Source: Eremophila alpestris peregrina (taxonomy: Eukaryota; Chordata; Aves; Passeriformes; Alaudidae). Taken from it: a DNA stretch of 64,000 nucleotides. The stretch is from contig WMCF01000018.1 of assembly GCA_009792885.1 (NCBI GenBank), positions 2,246,031 through 2,310,030 on the forward strand. The letters run 5' to 3'. This document shows, one piece after another, positions 11,701 through 23,510 of the stretch; the first letter of the stretch is position 1, and the number at the start of each line of letters is the position of its first letter. A program made the position numbers and the translations under genes. Under the pieces are notes generated by a model. It worked only from the letters and a program-made list of their open reading frames with translations. It was not told the DNA's origin and did not search any database.

Positions 11701-14700
11701 GGGCAGGCAACATGGGGCAAAGACTGCTTTAGGCTACAGTGTGATCAGAGATTGTTCACTGAGAAACAACACCCTCAGCTGGAGCAGTTTATTTGAAGGA
11801 ATAATATTTAAATTTTACTAAACATCTATCTGTGCCTGGAGGGCTGCAAAAGTAATCCCAGGGATCTTCCTGCCAGCCCCAGGTGCTGCCCTGGCAGAGG
11901 AGTTGCACGAGATGTGAGATAGGACATAGGCTTTGTGGGCTGACTTAACTCAGATCCATCACTTGGTGAAGAGTCAGGATCTGCTGGATGACATTCAGTC
12001 ATTGCTCTAAGACACAAGCTGGGAAAGGTCCTTAGGCTATGGACATTCAAAGACTCCATAGGCCTGAGTCTAGAAGAGATGCTAAACCTCATTGAAAAGT
12101 GATTCCCAAAAGCACTTGTGTTGTCTTCTCCAATTGCCCGTCTATGAAAAATAAGGGTTCCTCCTAGGACTCCAGTGAGATAAATTGCAATTTATATTCC
12201 CATTCAGCACCTAGAAAAACTAAGGAAAAAACATAAATAATTTGCCTAAAAAATGAAGTAAAGCTCCACAAGAATTAATGTTACTGGACCCAAGAGGCTG
12301 AGACCCTCATTTCTGTGGCCTTATGATCTGGCCATGTCTCTCTAGATCCTGTAGCAATAGTTTCTATGGCAATGACCTACAAGAAAAAAGTTATATTTGC
12401 ATATGCCTTTACTGATCTTGCATTTCCTTCAAATTCTATTCGAATAGATTAGCAATAAAGGATAAATATTGGAAGAGGCCTGTGTGGAAATTATGAAGAA
12501 GAGAACCAAACCTTTTCTGCTTTTCTAGCTGCAGTATTCCTGTGAGCACTGGCATCAGCTCCAAAGCTACAGTGTCTCTCAGGGGTCTCAGTCAGCTACA
12601 GCATGGACACACCAAACACCTTGAGGTGCCCTCCTCCTCCCTCTTACTAAAGCAATTGCAGGGTGCATGATACCACTGACACCTGCCTGTGACCCACTGG
12701 CCCCCTGAACTCCTCAGATTTAAGTGCCTTGCAGCAGTTCCCATAGAGGATCCTTCACAAAAGTATCAACAGTGATATGGCCCCAAAAAACCTTGTGGCA
12801 TGTTCTTCAAAGATGAAATAAAAAAAAAAATTATTAGATTTTAGGCAGATGATAGAGGCTGAATTCAACTTCCTTTATATTAACTCATTTTATACATGTG
12901 GATTCTACCTAGTTTACCTTGTCTGGTAGGAATGTGTTTTTACACTCATTACGAAAGGAATCTTTTTTTGTGTTTTGCCTAAGAACTAGTTCTAAGAGGC
13001 AACTCAAAACTTTAAGTTTTGTTATTGTTTGTTTGCCTTTTTTTTTTTTTTTAATGGGGGGAGGGTGTTGTTTCATGGATGGGGTAGATATGAAGGAAAT
13101 CTTCAGTAGGTTCTTGACACTGAAGATGAGGTTACTAAGACACAGCAATCTGGAATCCAATCTCAGGTTTCCAGGACATGGGTAAGCCTGATCCTGAAAG
13201 GTCTGGGAGAATGATCTATTCATCTTCCCTGAGGATGTTTTGTTTCTCACGAAACCAATCTCTTTTTTCTGTTTGCTCTTACTTTGAGGTCGTAATCCCC
13301 TGTTTGTGATACCAGCAGGATTCCCACAGCAACAGATTATGATGTCACAAGCAGAGATTTATGAAGCCATAGGACAGACAAACAGGAAGAAGGGCTCTGT
13401 TGTGATACAGCCCTGTCTGCAAACTCTTTTTGTAGTAAAGTGAGAGGAAACCCATGTCACAGAAGTTATATTTTAACCTTTTAAGTGGCTGGTTATCAAA
13501 GTGTGACTGAGCATAGATATTTAGCAGCAGGTTTTCTGCTTTAGAGCCTGTTCATAAATCCTGACTGAATACACTAAAATCCTCTGAGGCAATTTCCCAA
13601 ATATAATGAACAAAAATGAATCAAATACATCGGCATGGACAACAACAATATAAAATGTCTATTTTTGAAATAGAAGAAAGAGACATTGGGACCCACAGAA
13701 GGCTTCTCAAGGCCTATCTTGAGCTGAGGTAGCCCCATCCCTTTCACGGCCCCATGGCAAGCAGGGAAGTACAGTTTCCCCTTTTTCTGAAAAAACATTA
13801 CTTCTCCATGAGTACTTCCTTGGCTCTGTCTCAGCTGGGCTGCCTCACTTTGGGAACTTCTGAGTGCCCATTGCTGACACATTCATGAGACAGGGACACT
13901 AACACAGAGCTCTGCAGGATTTCCTCCACCAGTGAATGAGTTACAGAGCTTCAGGTCTTGTGAGTGGTCAGCCACATGCTGTGGGGTAGGGGTGAGCTGT
14001 AAAATTCAACCTTTCTTGTCACAGGTCCCACCTTTGTCCTGAACAGAGATGATGGAAGGTTTGTCTGTCCAGCTGGGCCTACCTGGCTCACAGAACAAAG
14101 GACTGGCTTTGCAGAGCTGTGTAACTGAAAGGGGTCTGTTTGCTTGCGTACATTTTGGGAACTAAGTGTGTGGGGTTTGCTCTCAGTGTGTGACCCTTGC
14201 ATGTCCTTCACAATCTTCCCTATCTTATCCTTGTTTGACCCTGCCTCAAAGTAACCAGAATATTCTTTGAAATGTAACTTGCACAGTAACTGGCAGGAAT
14301 TTGATCTGGCATTTTACTGAGATGTAACCAAATGTGACTTGTAGAAGAAATTCCTCAACAATGGCACTTGTGCCCTTTTAGTGGTATTTTATTCCAAGTT
14401 CTGGACCTTAGCTTTCCCTGTGGTTTAGCTTTGGGTTGAATTCAAACCAGAAGGAGCATGTTTTCTGGATCAAAATCAGGTGCCGTAAAGAATAGCTGAG
14501 TTTCCACAAGGACGTCTGAAACACATAATTGACTTTGTCTTGCATATGAGATTTCTACCAGGCAATACAACTGAGACCTCCTTTGATTTAAAAAATGTGA
14601 AAGAAGTCTATTTTTCTTCCAATTCTTTTCAAGAAAAAAGCAAAGCCCTTATGAAAGTCACATTAAAACTAAGTCAGTGTCAAGTCTTTCTATTGATGGG

Positions 14701-14980
14701 ACCTCATTGCTGATTTTCCCCATGGTTAAAAATCATACAATAAAAATACAAATAAAAAGATGTGTCTTGTGGTCATACCAATCACATAAACTTCACATTC
14801 ACAAAAATAGTGCTTTTTTTCTCCTGCAGCCACAGGCTGCATTTTTGCAGTGACACAAGTGAGTGCTGTCACTAAGAAGTCCCAATATCCTTCTAAATCT
14901 GCTGTTCATCACTATCTCCCCCCAGGTCTTTCTGTAAGCCTGGCAAAACCATTCTTCTGAACACTCTTTTGAACTTGATC
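8741..14980. other. Unannotated sequence with minor low-complexity tracts
   Basis: No supported gene. Minor tracts are a T-rich run near 9286-9295, a short AC run at about 10871-10882, an A run near 12819-12829 and a T15 run at 13038-13052. Open frames of up to about 113 codons (12909-13250 minus, 9543-9878 minus) overlap frames on the opposite strand and show no recognisable domain. Confidence 0.5.
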
Positions 14981-14984
14981 AGAG

Positions 14985-15034
14985 AAATCATAGAGTAGTG
15001 GAACTATTTAGGTTAAAAAAGTAAGGCCTTTTTA
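14985..15034 (-). mobile_element. Possible CR1 LINE 3' terminal fragment
   Basis: The words AATCATAGAGTAGT and a diverged GGTTAAAAAAGTAAGGCC follow the order of the reverse-complemented CR1 3' end (tail octamers, then the GGTTGGAAGGGACC-type segment). The match is short and degraded, so this is tentative. It directly abuts a plus-sense CR1 fragment. Confidence 0.35.
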
Positions 15035-15190
15035 ACACCTGTAGTGCCTTTGATGCAGTCCCACACTTATCTCTAAACTGGAGAAATGTGGATATGAGGG
15101 GTGGACGGCTTGGTGGATAAGGAATTGTTGGATGGACACAGCCAGAGTGTTGTGATCAATGGCTCTGTGTCCAGGTGAGAGCCAGTCATC
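15035..15190 (+). mobile_element. CR1 LINE ORF2 reverse-transcriptase fragment
   Basis: Translation of the plus strand gives SAFDAVPHLSL. After a +1/-1 shift it continues with LEKCGYEGWTAWWIRN and related residues, and the nucleotide sequence TTGTGATCAATGGC follows. This is the CR1 reverse-transcriptase segment from motif A (the F-D core of the catalytic region) towards motif B. Frameshifts and in-frame stops show it is long dead. It lies between two pieces that read as the opposite strand of CR1. Confidence 0.75.
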
Positions 15191-15194
15191 TGTC

Positions 15195-15530
15195 TTAGTT
15201 GATCTTGGTGACCTCAGCTGCTCCCCTCAAGGCCCATCACCATCTCTGTAGCCTGCTTCTGGATGGTCTCTAATAGTTCTGAATCTTTGTTATGTTTTGG
15301 TGCTCAAAACTGCATGGAGTGATCAAGGTGAGGCCACACCAGTGCAGAGTACAGTGGGACATTCTCCTATCACTGCTTGTACTGGTCATATATCTATGAA
15401 ACTAAAATTTACCTGGAGGTTTTTACAGGCCTGTCCCAAAATACTATGTCTTGATTTCAGTCTCAGACCTTTACTCCGTATCCACTCCAGGTTGGACATG
15501 ACCTGAACAACCACCATTTGACCTCAAGCC
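15195..15530 (-). mobile_element. CR1 LINE fragment, 3' part
   Basis: The plus strand reads as the complement of CR1 3' ORF2/UTR. It contains CTGCTCCCCTCAAGGCCCAT, then GGATGGTCTCTAATAG, then the hallmark of a 'CAAAACTGCATGGAGTG' segment followed by AGGTGAGGCCACACCAGTGC and AGAGTACAGTGGGAC. That is the order expected in a CR1 inserted on the minus strand. Divergence is high and the far end (after about 15370) is hard to align by eye. Confidence 0.82.
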
Positions 15531-16355
15531 AGCCTTTGACTTTCATACATGCAGAATAAGCCCAGGCAGTAGAGCAGAGGCTTTGGTGGCTGCTGCTACA
15601 CTTTCAAGATAATTCTGATTATGATACTTGATTTAGTGCTTCTTGTTGGAATTGGAGAGACATTCTGATTATAAACAAGCACTAAACAGCTGTGGCACTG
15701 AAAGAGATGGGCAGACACAGGAGGCAGAACCAACACATGGTGCTTGATGTAATTCTCTAAGATTGTTCTTGATACATGCTTTACTTTAGTCTTTACTTGA
15801 AGTCATTTACTTCAAGAAGGTCATTCTAAACAACACTATTCCAAAAACTGTACAGAATTAAGTAACAATCATACTGATATTTTTGGAGTTTCTCATTTCT
15901 TGAAAAACAAGTTGTCATGTTATTTTAATTTCATCACAAGTACAGCCAGTAAGTAAATATAAAATATTCCTCCTTAAAGTATATATTAATTTATGCTCAA
16001 ATTTCCAAAGCTTGTGGATTTTTATTTTGCTTATTTAAAACTTGTCCAACTTTTACAAACTACTGCATCCTCAGTCACAGGGAAAAAACCAACACAAATG
16101 TTAAAAAATATTTGTTTCTAAATATTTTGAATGCCAAGTGGGAAGTGAATAATGAAACAAAGAAAGTGTGTTTCTTGAACATGACTTATATTAGGCTTAC
16201 ACCCACACTTTCCTTAAATAACTCCTATAGTGGAACTCTAGCTATTTACTTTGCATATCTTTCAGCCCACACCAATGGTTTTTAGGACCCATGAAGTCCT
16301 ACCATTTGAGGATGTGAGGTGACTTTACAAATATGATCAGATCATAATGAGTAGA
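15531..16355. other. Unannotated sequence
   Basis: No gene or repeat recognised. The stretch is AT-rich with several short A and T runs. Confidence 0.55.
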
Positions 16356-16359
16356 TAGG

Positions 16360-16480
16360 TTTCCTGATCTCCATTTCAGACATGTGATTTCTGAGGCACA
16401 GAAGTTTAAGTGACATTCCCAAGGACACAGAGGAAGACAGGGAGAGGGATGAGAAGCCCAGAATTCCTGACCTCTCTGTC
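16360..16480 (-). repeat. MIR-like SINE relic, antisense
   Basis: The plus strand carries, in order, a diverged 'CATTTCAGACATGTGATTTCTGAGGCACAGA', then AAGTTTAAGTGACATTCCCA, then AGGACACAGAGG, then AATTCCTGACCTC. These correspond in order to the antisense MIR segments usually read as 'gaggcacagagaggttaagtgacttgcccaaggtcacacag... gaattcgaacccagg'. The insertion is therefore on the minus strand. It is old and partial. Confidence 0.6.
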
Positions 16481-19165
16481 CTGCTCACTGATCACAAAAA
16501 CGCATGTCTTCTGCATACCTCAGAGATTTTCTCATTGCTGCTCAGGAACTGACTGTTCTGATGCATCCCTGTGCTTGATTTTTTCATCAAAATTCCCTAT
16601 ATAGCAAGTATAATCTAAACAAACTTTTAAAGGGAAACAGTGAATGGCCAGAATCAAATTTCTGCCACTTTAGCCTTAGGAAATTCAACAGCATGGTTCT
16701 TCTGAGTGGGTCGCTGGCAGGTGCTTGTCACAGCAGCAGGTGTCCTTCTCTTTTGCAACTGCCCAGGGCATGCACCTGGGAGAAGTAAAGATCTGTTATG
16801 GCTGAGAGTCCCAGGCACTTGCACTAATTTTCTTGCTGAGTGTAGATGCCAGCTAGACTGTGTGCACTTCAGTGATTACAGAAGTGCCAGAGTTGATGTA
16901 CTTTTTGACAAGTCACAAAGGACATGGCCCCCTGGGAATCAGTTCATAAAATCTACAAAGCCCTCTCCATCTCCTGATTAACACAAGCAGTCAGATTGTG
17001 CAATCCTTTCCATAAAATTTAAAATCTTTTAAAAAACTCCTTATCCTTTTTCAGTCTGGCTAGAAAGATGATCCTGAACTTTATAATTTTAACGGTCCTC
17101 TTTAATTTCTTCATGGCAGTCACTCTTATTAACTTAGAACATTGTGAAAATGCTTGAGCTAATTTTAAACGAGTCTTTGGAGTAATCTTGCTGGGCAGCA
17201 AGGTTCAGCAAGGGGTCTGTTAGTTTACTTTTCCTAATATCCAAAGTAGACCTCCTGACACAACTTCATGGTGATTCCCTCAGGTCCTGTCCCTGCTCAT
17301 CAGAGAGAAGAGATTGGTGCCTGCCTCACTGCTTTGCCTCATGAGGAATCTCCCATTGAGCTTCCATTAGTGGCAGAACCTCACCAGAAGAGCTTTTGTC
17401 ACATTGCTTAGATTAATTTAATCTGAAAGGAATCCATCTGATGCCTTCTACAGCCATTTTGAGAGGCGAAGCAATCACATCAGGAGATGTGCTTCAAAAT
17501 CAATATGAATCCAAACACTGATGTCAACACACCTTTGCTTTCTTAGGCAAACAGGTTGCATGCATCTGTTACAGATAAAAACCACCCTTACCATGCTCTG
17601 AATAGGACAGATCTGAGCCAGCTGTGGTATGGAAGTGGTGCTGTGATCTGACTACTGTAACCTAAAGAGAACTTAAGTCTGTCTGTCTTCTCACTTTGTC
17701 TTCTAAAATGAAACCCATTCTCTATGCAAAACTGGGAGCAATTTTCCTGGCCTGTACCAAGTTTAATGTGTCTTTTTGGAACAGGGATAAACAGAACTGG
17801 ACATGCCACTCCAGATGTAGCTAGTGTTTGGGGCTTGTCATTTAGATTCTGCAAATGCTGGTAGACATCACTGCATCAATTACAGGCAGTTCCCATTTCA
17901 AGGCTATTTCAGCAATTGTAAAAGAGAGAAATTTGGCCATCAGCCACAAATAAGGCAGGCAGACAGTGCAGAACCAAAATAAAAGAATTGCAACATTCTG
18001 TACCACAGCTCAATCAGCCTGCTCTGACCAGGCAAAATTATATGTACAGTTAGAACTGATCCATAGTCAAGATCATATGAAAGAACCAGGACATATTTTC
18101 TTAGAGCTGTAACTATTCATCTGAAAGATGTTACAGAGGATAAAAAAAAGCACAATAGGAGAAGCACATGGATCTGATGTTATTTCCTCTAAAAGATTTT
18201 ACTGGGGCAGATTTTCTCTCCAGCTTCTCAGATCTCAACACTCCTGGAGCTCAAAATGGACGATTGACCAGCCACTTAGGACTATGATGGCGCAATTAGG
18301 TTGATGAAAATTAATATTATAGGATTTCACATTTTCATCAAATATCTGTTGTCTAGTGAACAGCACAATCTTTCCTGTCCACATAACCCAGTATTTTGCA
18401 TTTATGTACCCCAGGCAGAAAACTTTAACTATCAGTAGGAACAAATAGGCCTAGTTATGTGATAAAAGATGGAAAGGACAAAGAATGATGGAAAACCTTC
18501 TATTTTTGACAGCTATACATCTTAAATACATAAAAGACTTAAAAGTTGGAAGGCAGCAGACTCCCAAGCACTTCACAGTTGCTGTCATTGGGTGCTTTTT
18601 GTCAGAAATATGATTCTGACTGACATTTGTGGGAGTAGCATTCACAGGAAGGATTGTACAGAACAGTAGCTTGAATTTGGCATATCTATATTGAACCATA
18701 CAGCACACTATAGATATTCCTAAGCTGGTTTCTCATCTGTTTTCAGGATAATGTTGTGTCTTAGATAATTAGCCATGCTAAGGGGCAAAGTTATTTTGTA
18801 AGGATCCTGTGCTAAGAGTAGTTCTTCTGCCTCTAGCACCTGAGCTAGGATTTCAGTATCAGGATTCTTTTGCTTACAGTGGATTTGGGCAATAGCCAAA
18901 GGTGTAGTATTGCACTGGCAGGTGTGGATGTGTCCTCAGCTGGTGATGTTGCAGAGAATGAAAGGTTTATCTGCACCACTTTCTCCATGTCTTATCTTCC
19001 TATTTCTTCTTTCAACATAAGGAGGACCTTTGGTGTACAGATGGTTTTACCTAATTTTAACCTAACTCAAACACTTCAGGTTCAAAAGTTTACTTTCAGT
19101 GTGACTGGTTTCATGTTCTGACAGGATGAAACTGGGATAGAAGGCTCAGAAAGAATAATTTCATA
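16481..19165. other. Unannotated sequence
   Basis: No supported gene or transposon. Short open frames on both strands are not recognisable. The stretch includes AT-rich segments with no clear structure. Confidence 0.5.
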
Positions 19166-19167
19166 TT

Positions 19168-19196
19168 TAAAAAAAAAGAAAAGAAAAAAGGAAACA
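19168..19196. repeat. A-rich low-complexity tract
   Basis: A run of A with scattered G residues (AAAAAAAAAGAAAAGAAAAA) lies about 170 bases before a CR1 3' end. It is simple low-complexity sequence. Confidence 0.8.
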
Positions 19197-19359
19197 AGGA
19201 TGAGCAAGGATGATACAGAATTATGAACAAACTTTGAGATGATTCTACACCTACCCAAAGAGATTCTATCTGAGATTCTACAACGACCTGAAAAGAGCAG
19301 ATAGTGAAGTGGGACTTGGTCTCTTCTCCCAAGTAGTAAGTGACAGGACAAGAGAAAAT

Positions 19360-19595
19360 GACCTTCAATTGTGCCAGGGAAGATTTAGGTTGGGTATTAG
19401 GAAAAGAAATATTCTTTGAAATGTTGGTCAGGCATGGAACAGACTGCCCAGAGAAGTGGTGAGATGACCATCCCTGGAAGTGTTCAAAAGGCATGTGGGT
19501 GTGGCACCTGGGGTTCTGGTTTATTGGTGAACATGATTGCACTGGCTTAATATTTGGTCTTTTCCAACCTTAGTAATTCTATGATTCTATGAGTA
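19360..19595 (+). mobile_element. CR1 LINE 3' end with terminal tail
   Basis: A plus-strand CR1 3' end. It includes the AGGTTGGGTATTAGGAAAAG segment, GGAACAGACTGCCCAGAGAA, ATCCCTGGAAGTGTTCAAAA and GTGTGGCACCTGGGG. It ends with the diagnostic ATTCTATGATTCTATGAG at about 19575-19592. The 3' terminus is intact and the 5' side is truncated near 19360, as is usual for CR1 insertions. It ends about 300 bases upstream of the TATA-like promoter candidate at 19.92 kb. Confidence 0.93.
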
Positions 19596-19879
19596 GAATG
19601 AGGGAAAAAGAAAAAAATGGGAAAAATATTACAATAGATATGGCCACAATCCATATGGCCACGGCAAGGTGCAACCTGGCTTTAGAGACAGTCTCCTGCT
19701 GCTGACGTTTTTTAATCCTGTCTTGTGTGTCAATGTGGTTTTTTAATTTTTTAATCGAGTAATTGAATCATTATGTAAACAGAATAGGGAGACTAGCAAC
19801 CTGACAACTCTCAGCAAATAGTTTTAGTGTGTCACAAAAATCTCTGTCATTCTTTCTTTGATTTCTTGCCGCCTCTTAG

Positions 19880-20070
19880 AAACTTTATTCCCACACTGGC
19901 GGATGGGGTGAGAGCCCAGGGCTTATATACTCCGAGCTGGACTGCAGCCAGTGGCATTTAAACTGCACTTACTCCTTGCCAGATCTGCTGAGAACCTGTG
20001 ACGACATTTTTGGAAGGGCAAGATGTCTCTCAGAGTTCAGGGAACGGGTAGATTATCTGTCACTGTAAGT
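19880..20070 (+). promoter_or_regulatory. Candidate TATA promoter and first exon
   Basis: A TATA-like element CTTATATACTC lies at 19922-19932. About 95 bases further on, an ATG at 20023 with A at position -3 opens a frame of exactly 14 codons (MSLRVQGTGRLSVT). That frame runs into a perfect consensus splice donor, CACT|GTAAGT, with the intron starting at 20065. Without splicing the frame would stop at TAA seven codons later, so the donor is what makes it interesting. Local GC content is higher than in the surroundings. I do not recognise the 14 residues as the start of a known protein. It could instead be a non-coding RNA first exon or chance. Transcript data would settle it. Confidence 0.25.
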
Positions 20071-20389
20071 GCATATGTGATCTAAATAATTGCCTGACTT
20101 CACTTTGCAGTCTGGGCTGAGGTGCTGCTTCATTGCTCTGCTCTCTGAACCAGGGAGTCTGTCTCCAGAGCTTGGCACATGCCCTGCTTCTGTTCACCAT
20201 AGTTTCACAAAAATTTTCTGAATCGAAGGGAAGCTCTTAAAAATAAAAACGTTTCGATGCTTTGTAGTTGTCTGTGCCATAAAATGAATGAAACTTCCAT
20301 GACCTTCTGGGTCTTCTACAAAGACTCTTGAAGTAGGGTTAGCCTGAGGGGTGGGTTAGCTGGTTGGCTGCCCAGCATGCTTAGGACCA

Positions 20390-20830
20390 GAGTGCACCAC
20401 TGAAATTCTAGGTTAATGTTTATCCCCAATCAATTAGCGTTTTGGAAAGGCATGAAATTCTGGCTTGCCCTGGGCACTGTTTGACTAAAGGCCAGCCACG
20501 GCCGGGAGCCCCAGAAGGTTGCAGATCTTGGCTCTGCGGGAGGTCTGGCTATACAGCAGCAAACAAGCTTTCCTCCAAAGACCCTCAGTGCTCTGTTCAA
20601 AAGAATTTTTCATTTTCCACCTGTGGCCATGAAAGAGGGTTGACAGATGGGCTGTTGTAATGGGCTATTGTGTAAATAGCATGCATTTAGCAGAAATGCT
20701 GAGGGTGTGTATTTACAGGGGACTTACATGGATTTTCACTGTAGATGAGGAGGGCTCCAGAAGAGCCACTGCAGGCCTGCTGCATTAATTCCCTCCACAG
20801 AGTAAAGTATTTTCTTTTTCATTATTAGGT
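20390..20830. promoter_or_regulatory. Candidate non-coding regulatory block
   Basis: This repeat-free stretch follows the possible promoter at 19.9 kb. It includes CCAATCAATTAGCG (a homeodomain/PBX-like site), a CpG-containing GCCACGGCCGGGAG in otherwise CpG-poor DNA, CACCTGTGG (E-box with RUNX-like overlap) and GTGTAAATAGCATGCATTTAG (forkhead/POU-like AT words). There is no coding signal. The call rests on motif density and position only. Confidence 0.22.
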
Positions 20831-23135
20831 TCTGTCAGAAACAGAAAACAGCAGCTCAAGGAAGGAGGAAAGGAGTTGCTTTGAAATAACCTTTGGTCTG
20901 GATATTCATGGTTACTTTTTAAAAAGCTGCCCTCTCAAACCTCAGACTTACAGCGGTATTTGTATCAATGTACAAAGGTTTTTGGGTGATTCTACCTCAT
21001 CTCTGTCCTCCTCACTCCTGTGCAGAATATTCAGGAATAAAATAGATTGGGAAATCTGCAGCAACAGAGTGGAGAGATCTGTCAAGTGTGTAGTGTTGGG
21101 ACAGAAGCAAAGATAAAGTGAGCAGGTGAGCTATAGCACTGGCTGTAGAGTGTTAGGAACCTAAAATTTGGAAGTGGAATCTGAGAAACAACAGAGAGAA
21201 TTGGAATAAGGGGAAGATGAGAGGAAGGAAAATATATTATTTCAACACAGCAGTGAGGAGCTGGCAGGAAGATGATCCCAAATAAAAATGGACAAAAATA
21301 GAGGTGAAATGGAGAAGCAGCAGTACTGGAAGGACCTGTCTGAAGGACACTAATGAAGGAGAGGTGACGAGTGCTGGTCCCTGGGTGACCCAAGAGGCAG
21401 GTGGGGATGGCTGGCCACCCTCTCCACTGCTGGCCTCAGCAGTGTGTCAGCTGGCAGGGCTGGGAGCTGGCAACACAGCACTGACAGGGGGATGAGCAAC
21501 ACATGGTTTCACTGGCACAGGATAGCTGTTCCCAAGGGACTTCAAAAGTTTTGATATATATAGAAGCAGGTCTGGCTCTCAGGCACGAGGCCAGCAAGTG
21601 AGAAGAGAGCCAGTACACATGTCCTTGTTAGTACTCCTTTCAAATGGGGACCCAGCCTCTGTAAAAACTCCCACTCTCAGGTCTGCCTAGAGCAGCTCCT
21701 GATTGCCATCAAGCAAGTTCAGTGTCAGGCCACCAGAGATAAAAGCGTCCCTCAGCTTTTCTCCAAATCCTGCAAGAAGCCCACGTTCCTGTTTCCAGCT
21801 CAGGATTATGTACTCTGTCTGGCAGGGCAGAACAATCGCAGCCAACCAGGCGGCACCATGACAATCCACAGGGATATTTTTGGAGGGTGGGAAAGTTTGC
21901 TGGAATCTATGCCAAAATACCAGTGGGTTCAGCCAGCAGGGAAATTTAGTGCCACTCATCTCAGGTGCGTCAACTTTTCCAAGCCTTCCCTGCTGGTGTT
22001 TAGCACAGCAAAGGGTTGTCTCTGTGTGAAATATTTAGGGGGTGTGTTAATGTCCTTCTCACGCTTTTGGCCGTGCTGACAGCAGGAGCAGCCCTTTATT
22101 CTGGGAAGATGGTAAAAGCCATGATTTATAGAGAAGATCCCCCTTTCTGTCCCCAGACATAGAAGTGTGAACTGATGGGGTGCTGAACTGGTTTTGACTG
22201 GATGGGGGATGAGTCATCTCTTGGAACTGCCATCAAATTAACAGAGAATCAGGATATCCAGGTCCTGTGGAGGAAGACTGGCCGAAGGAAAAGGTCAGCT
22301 TTGGCTGATGTCTCAAGTCTAGGCCTAAGGTTGTCTCCCTGGGCATTTGATTGCAGTTCCATTGCTGTTCCCAAATGAAGGAATAGTGTACCCATTAAAG
22401 ACACCTGTACTTCCATGACATTTAGTGAACAATTTGTGCCTTCCAAACACACACAAAAAAGTACAGTCAGTTTTGTTGTTAATTTTCCTTTTCTGATTCC
22501 AGTCAATTGTTAATAATCATGTTGTCATTTTTTAAAGAGTTGGCACCAAAACTTCATTCATTCCACACAGAAAGAACTACCACCAACTTATTACAAAACC
22601 CGTGATTATCTCACAAAGTCGTATTCTTGACATCTGTTAAGTAAAGGTTTATTTTACACTTCAAAAGTCAATCTGCACAGCTGACTAAACTTCTTCAGTA
22701 AAGTCTGCTCCTGTAAAATATTTAGGAAAATAAGAGTTGGTTTAAGAAAATATTTGTTTTAGTTCAAAAATGAGTTGCCTTCTTTTTTTTTCTGTATATG
22801 GGAAAACATGACTTTCAGAATTGAAGAAGGGAGTGGAAGAAAGTTCAAGCATTTCCTATGTCCTGTATCTGATTTTATCAGAACCAGACAATGACAGCTG
22901 AATCATTTCATTGTACATTTAATTTTAAGCTCTGCATTCTTAATTTTTTTTAACATAATGTAATGTTGATGGGGATCAAGCTAGGCTCTTGGATTATTTG
23001 CAGAGAAAGTTCTTGAAAGTACTTGGTTCAGGAAATCTATGATTTGCAATCAAGTCTGTGGTACATGGCAATTTGGGTTTGGCTGTCAGACTTGGTAATG
23101 TCATTAACCCAGGTGCAACAACGTAATGTGTATCG
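20831..23135. other. Unannotated sequence
   Basis: No supported gene or transposon. The part around 21830-22140 is less AT-rich and contains a few CpGs, but nothing in it reads as an exon with both splice sites. Open frames of up to about 100 codons are unrecognised. Confidence 0.5.
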
Positions 23136-23139
23136 TAAT

Positions 23140-23510
23140 AGATCTTGGAAAGGATCCTTAGAAACACAAACGTGACATAAAATGTCATCTAGTTCTAACC
23201 CCCTGCCAAGGCAGAGACACCTTCCACTACCCCAGATTACTCGGGCCCATCCAGCCTCATCTTGAACACTTCCAAGGATGGGGAGTCCACATAATCTCCA
23301 GACAACCTATTCAAGTTTCCCATCACCCTCATAGTAAAGAATTTCTTTCTAATATTTAATTATAACCTACTTTCTTTCAGCTTAAAGCCATTCCTCCTTG
23401 TTTTATGTCTACATGGCCTTGTGTAAAGTCCCTTTCCAGCCTTCTTGTAAGCCCCTTTTGTGTACTGGAAGGCTGCTATAGGGTGTCCTTGAAATCTTTA
23501 AGCTTTTCCT
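23140..23510 (-). mobile_element. CR1 LINE 3' end
   Basis: The plus strand reads as the complement of a CR1 3' region, in the expected order. It has a TTGGAAAGGATCCTTAGAAA segment (with a short insertion), CATCTAGTTCTAACCCCCTG, CTTGAACACTTCCAAGGATG, CACCCTCATAGTAAAGAATT, TTAAAGCCATTCCTCCTTGT, and GTACTGGAAGGCTGCTATAG. The 3' end is on the left, so the element sits on the minus strand and is 5'-truncated near 23510. Divergence is moderate. Confidence 0.94.
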
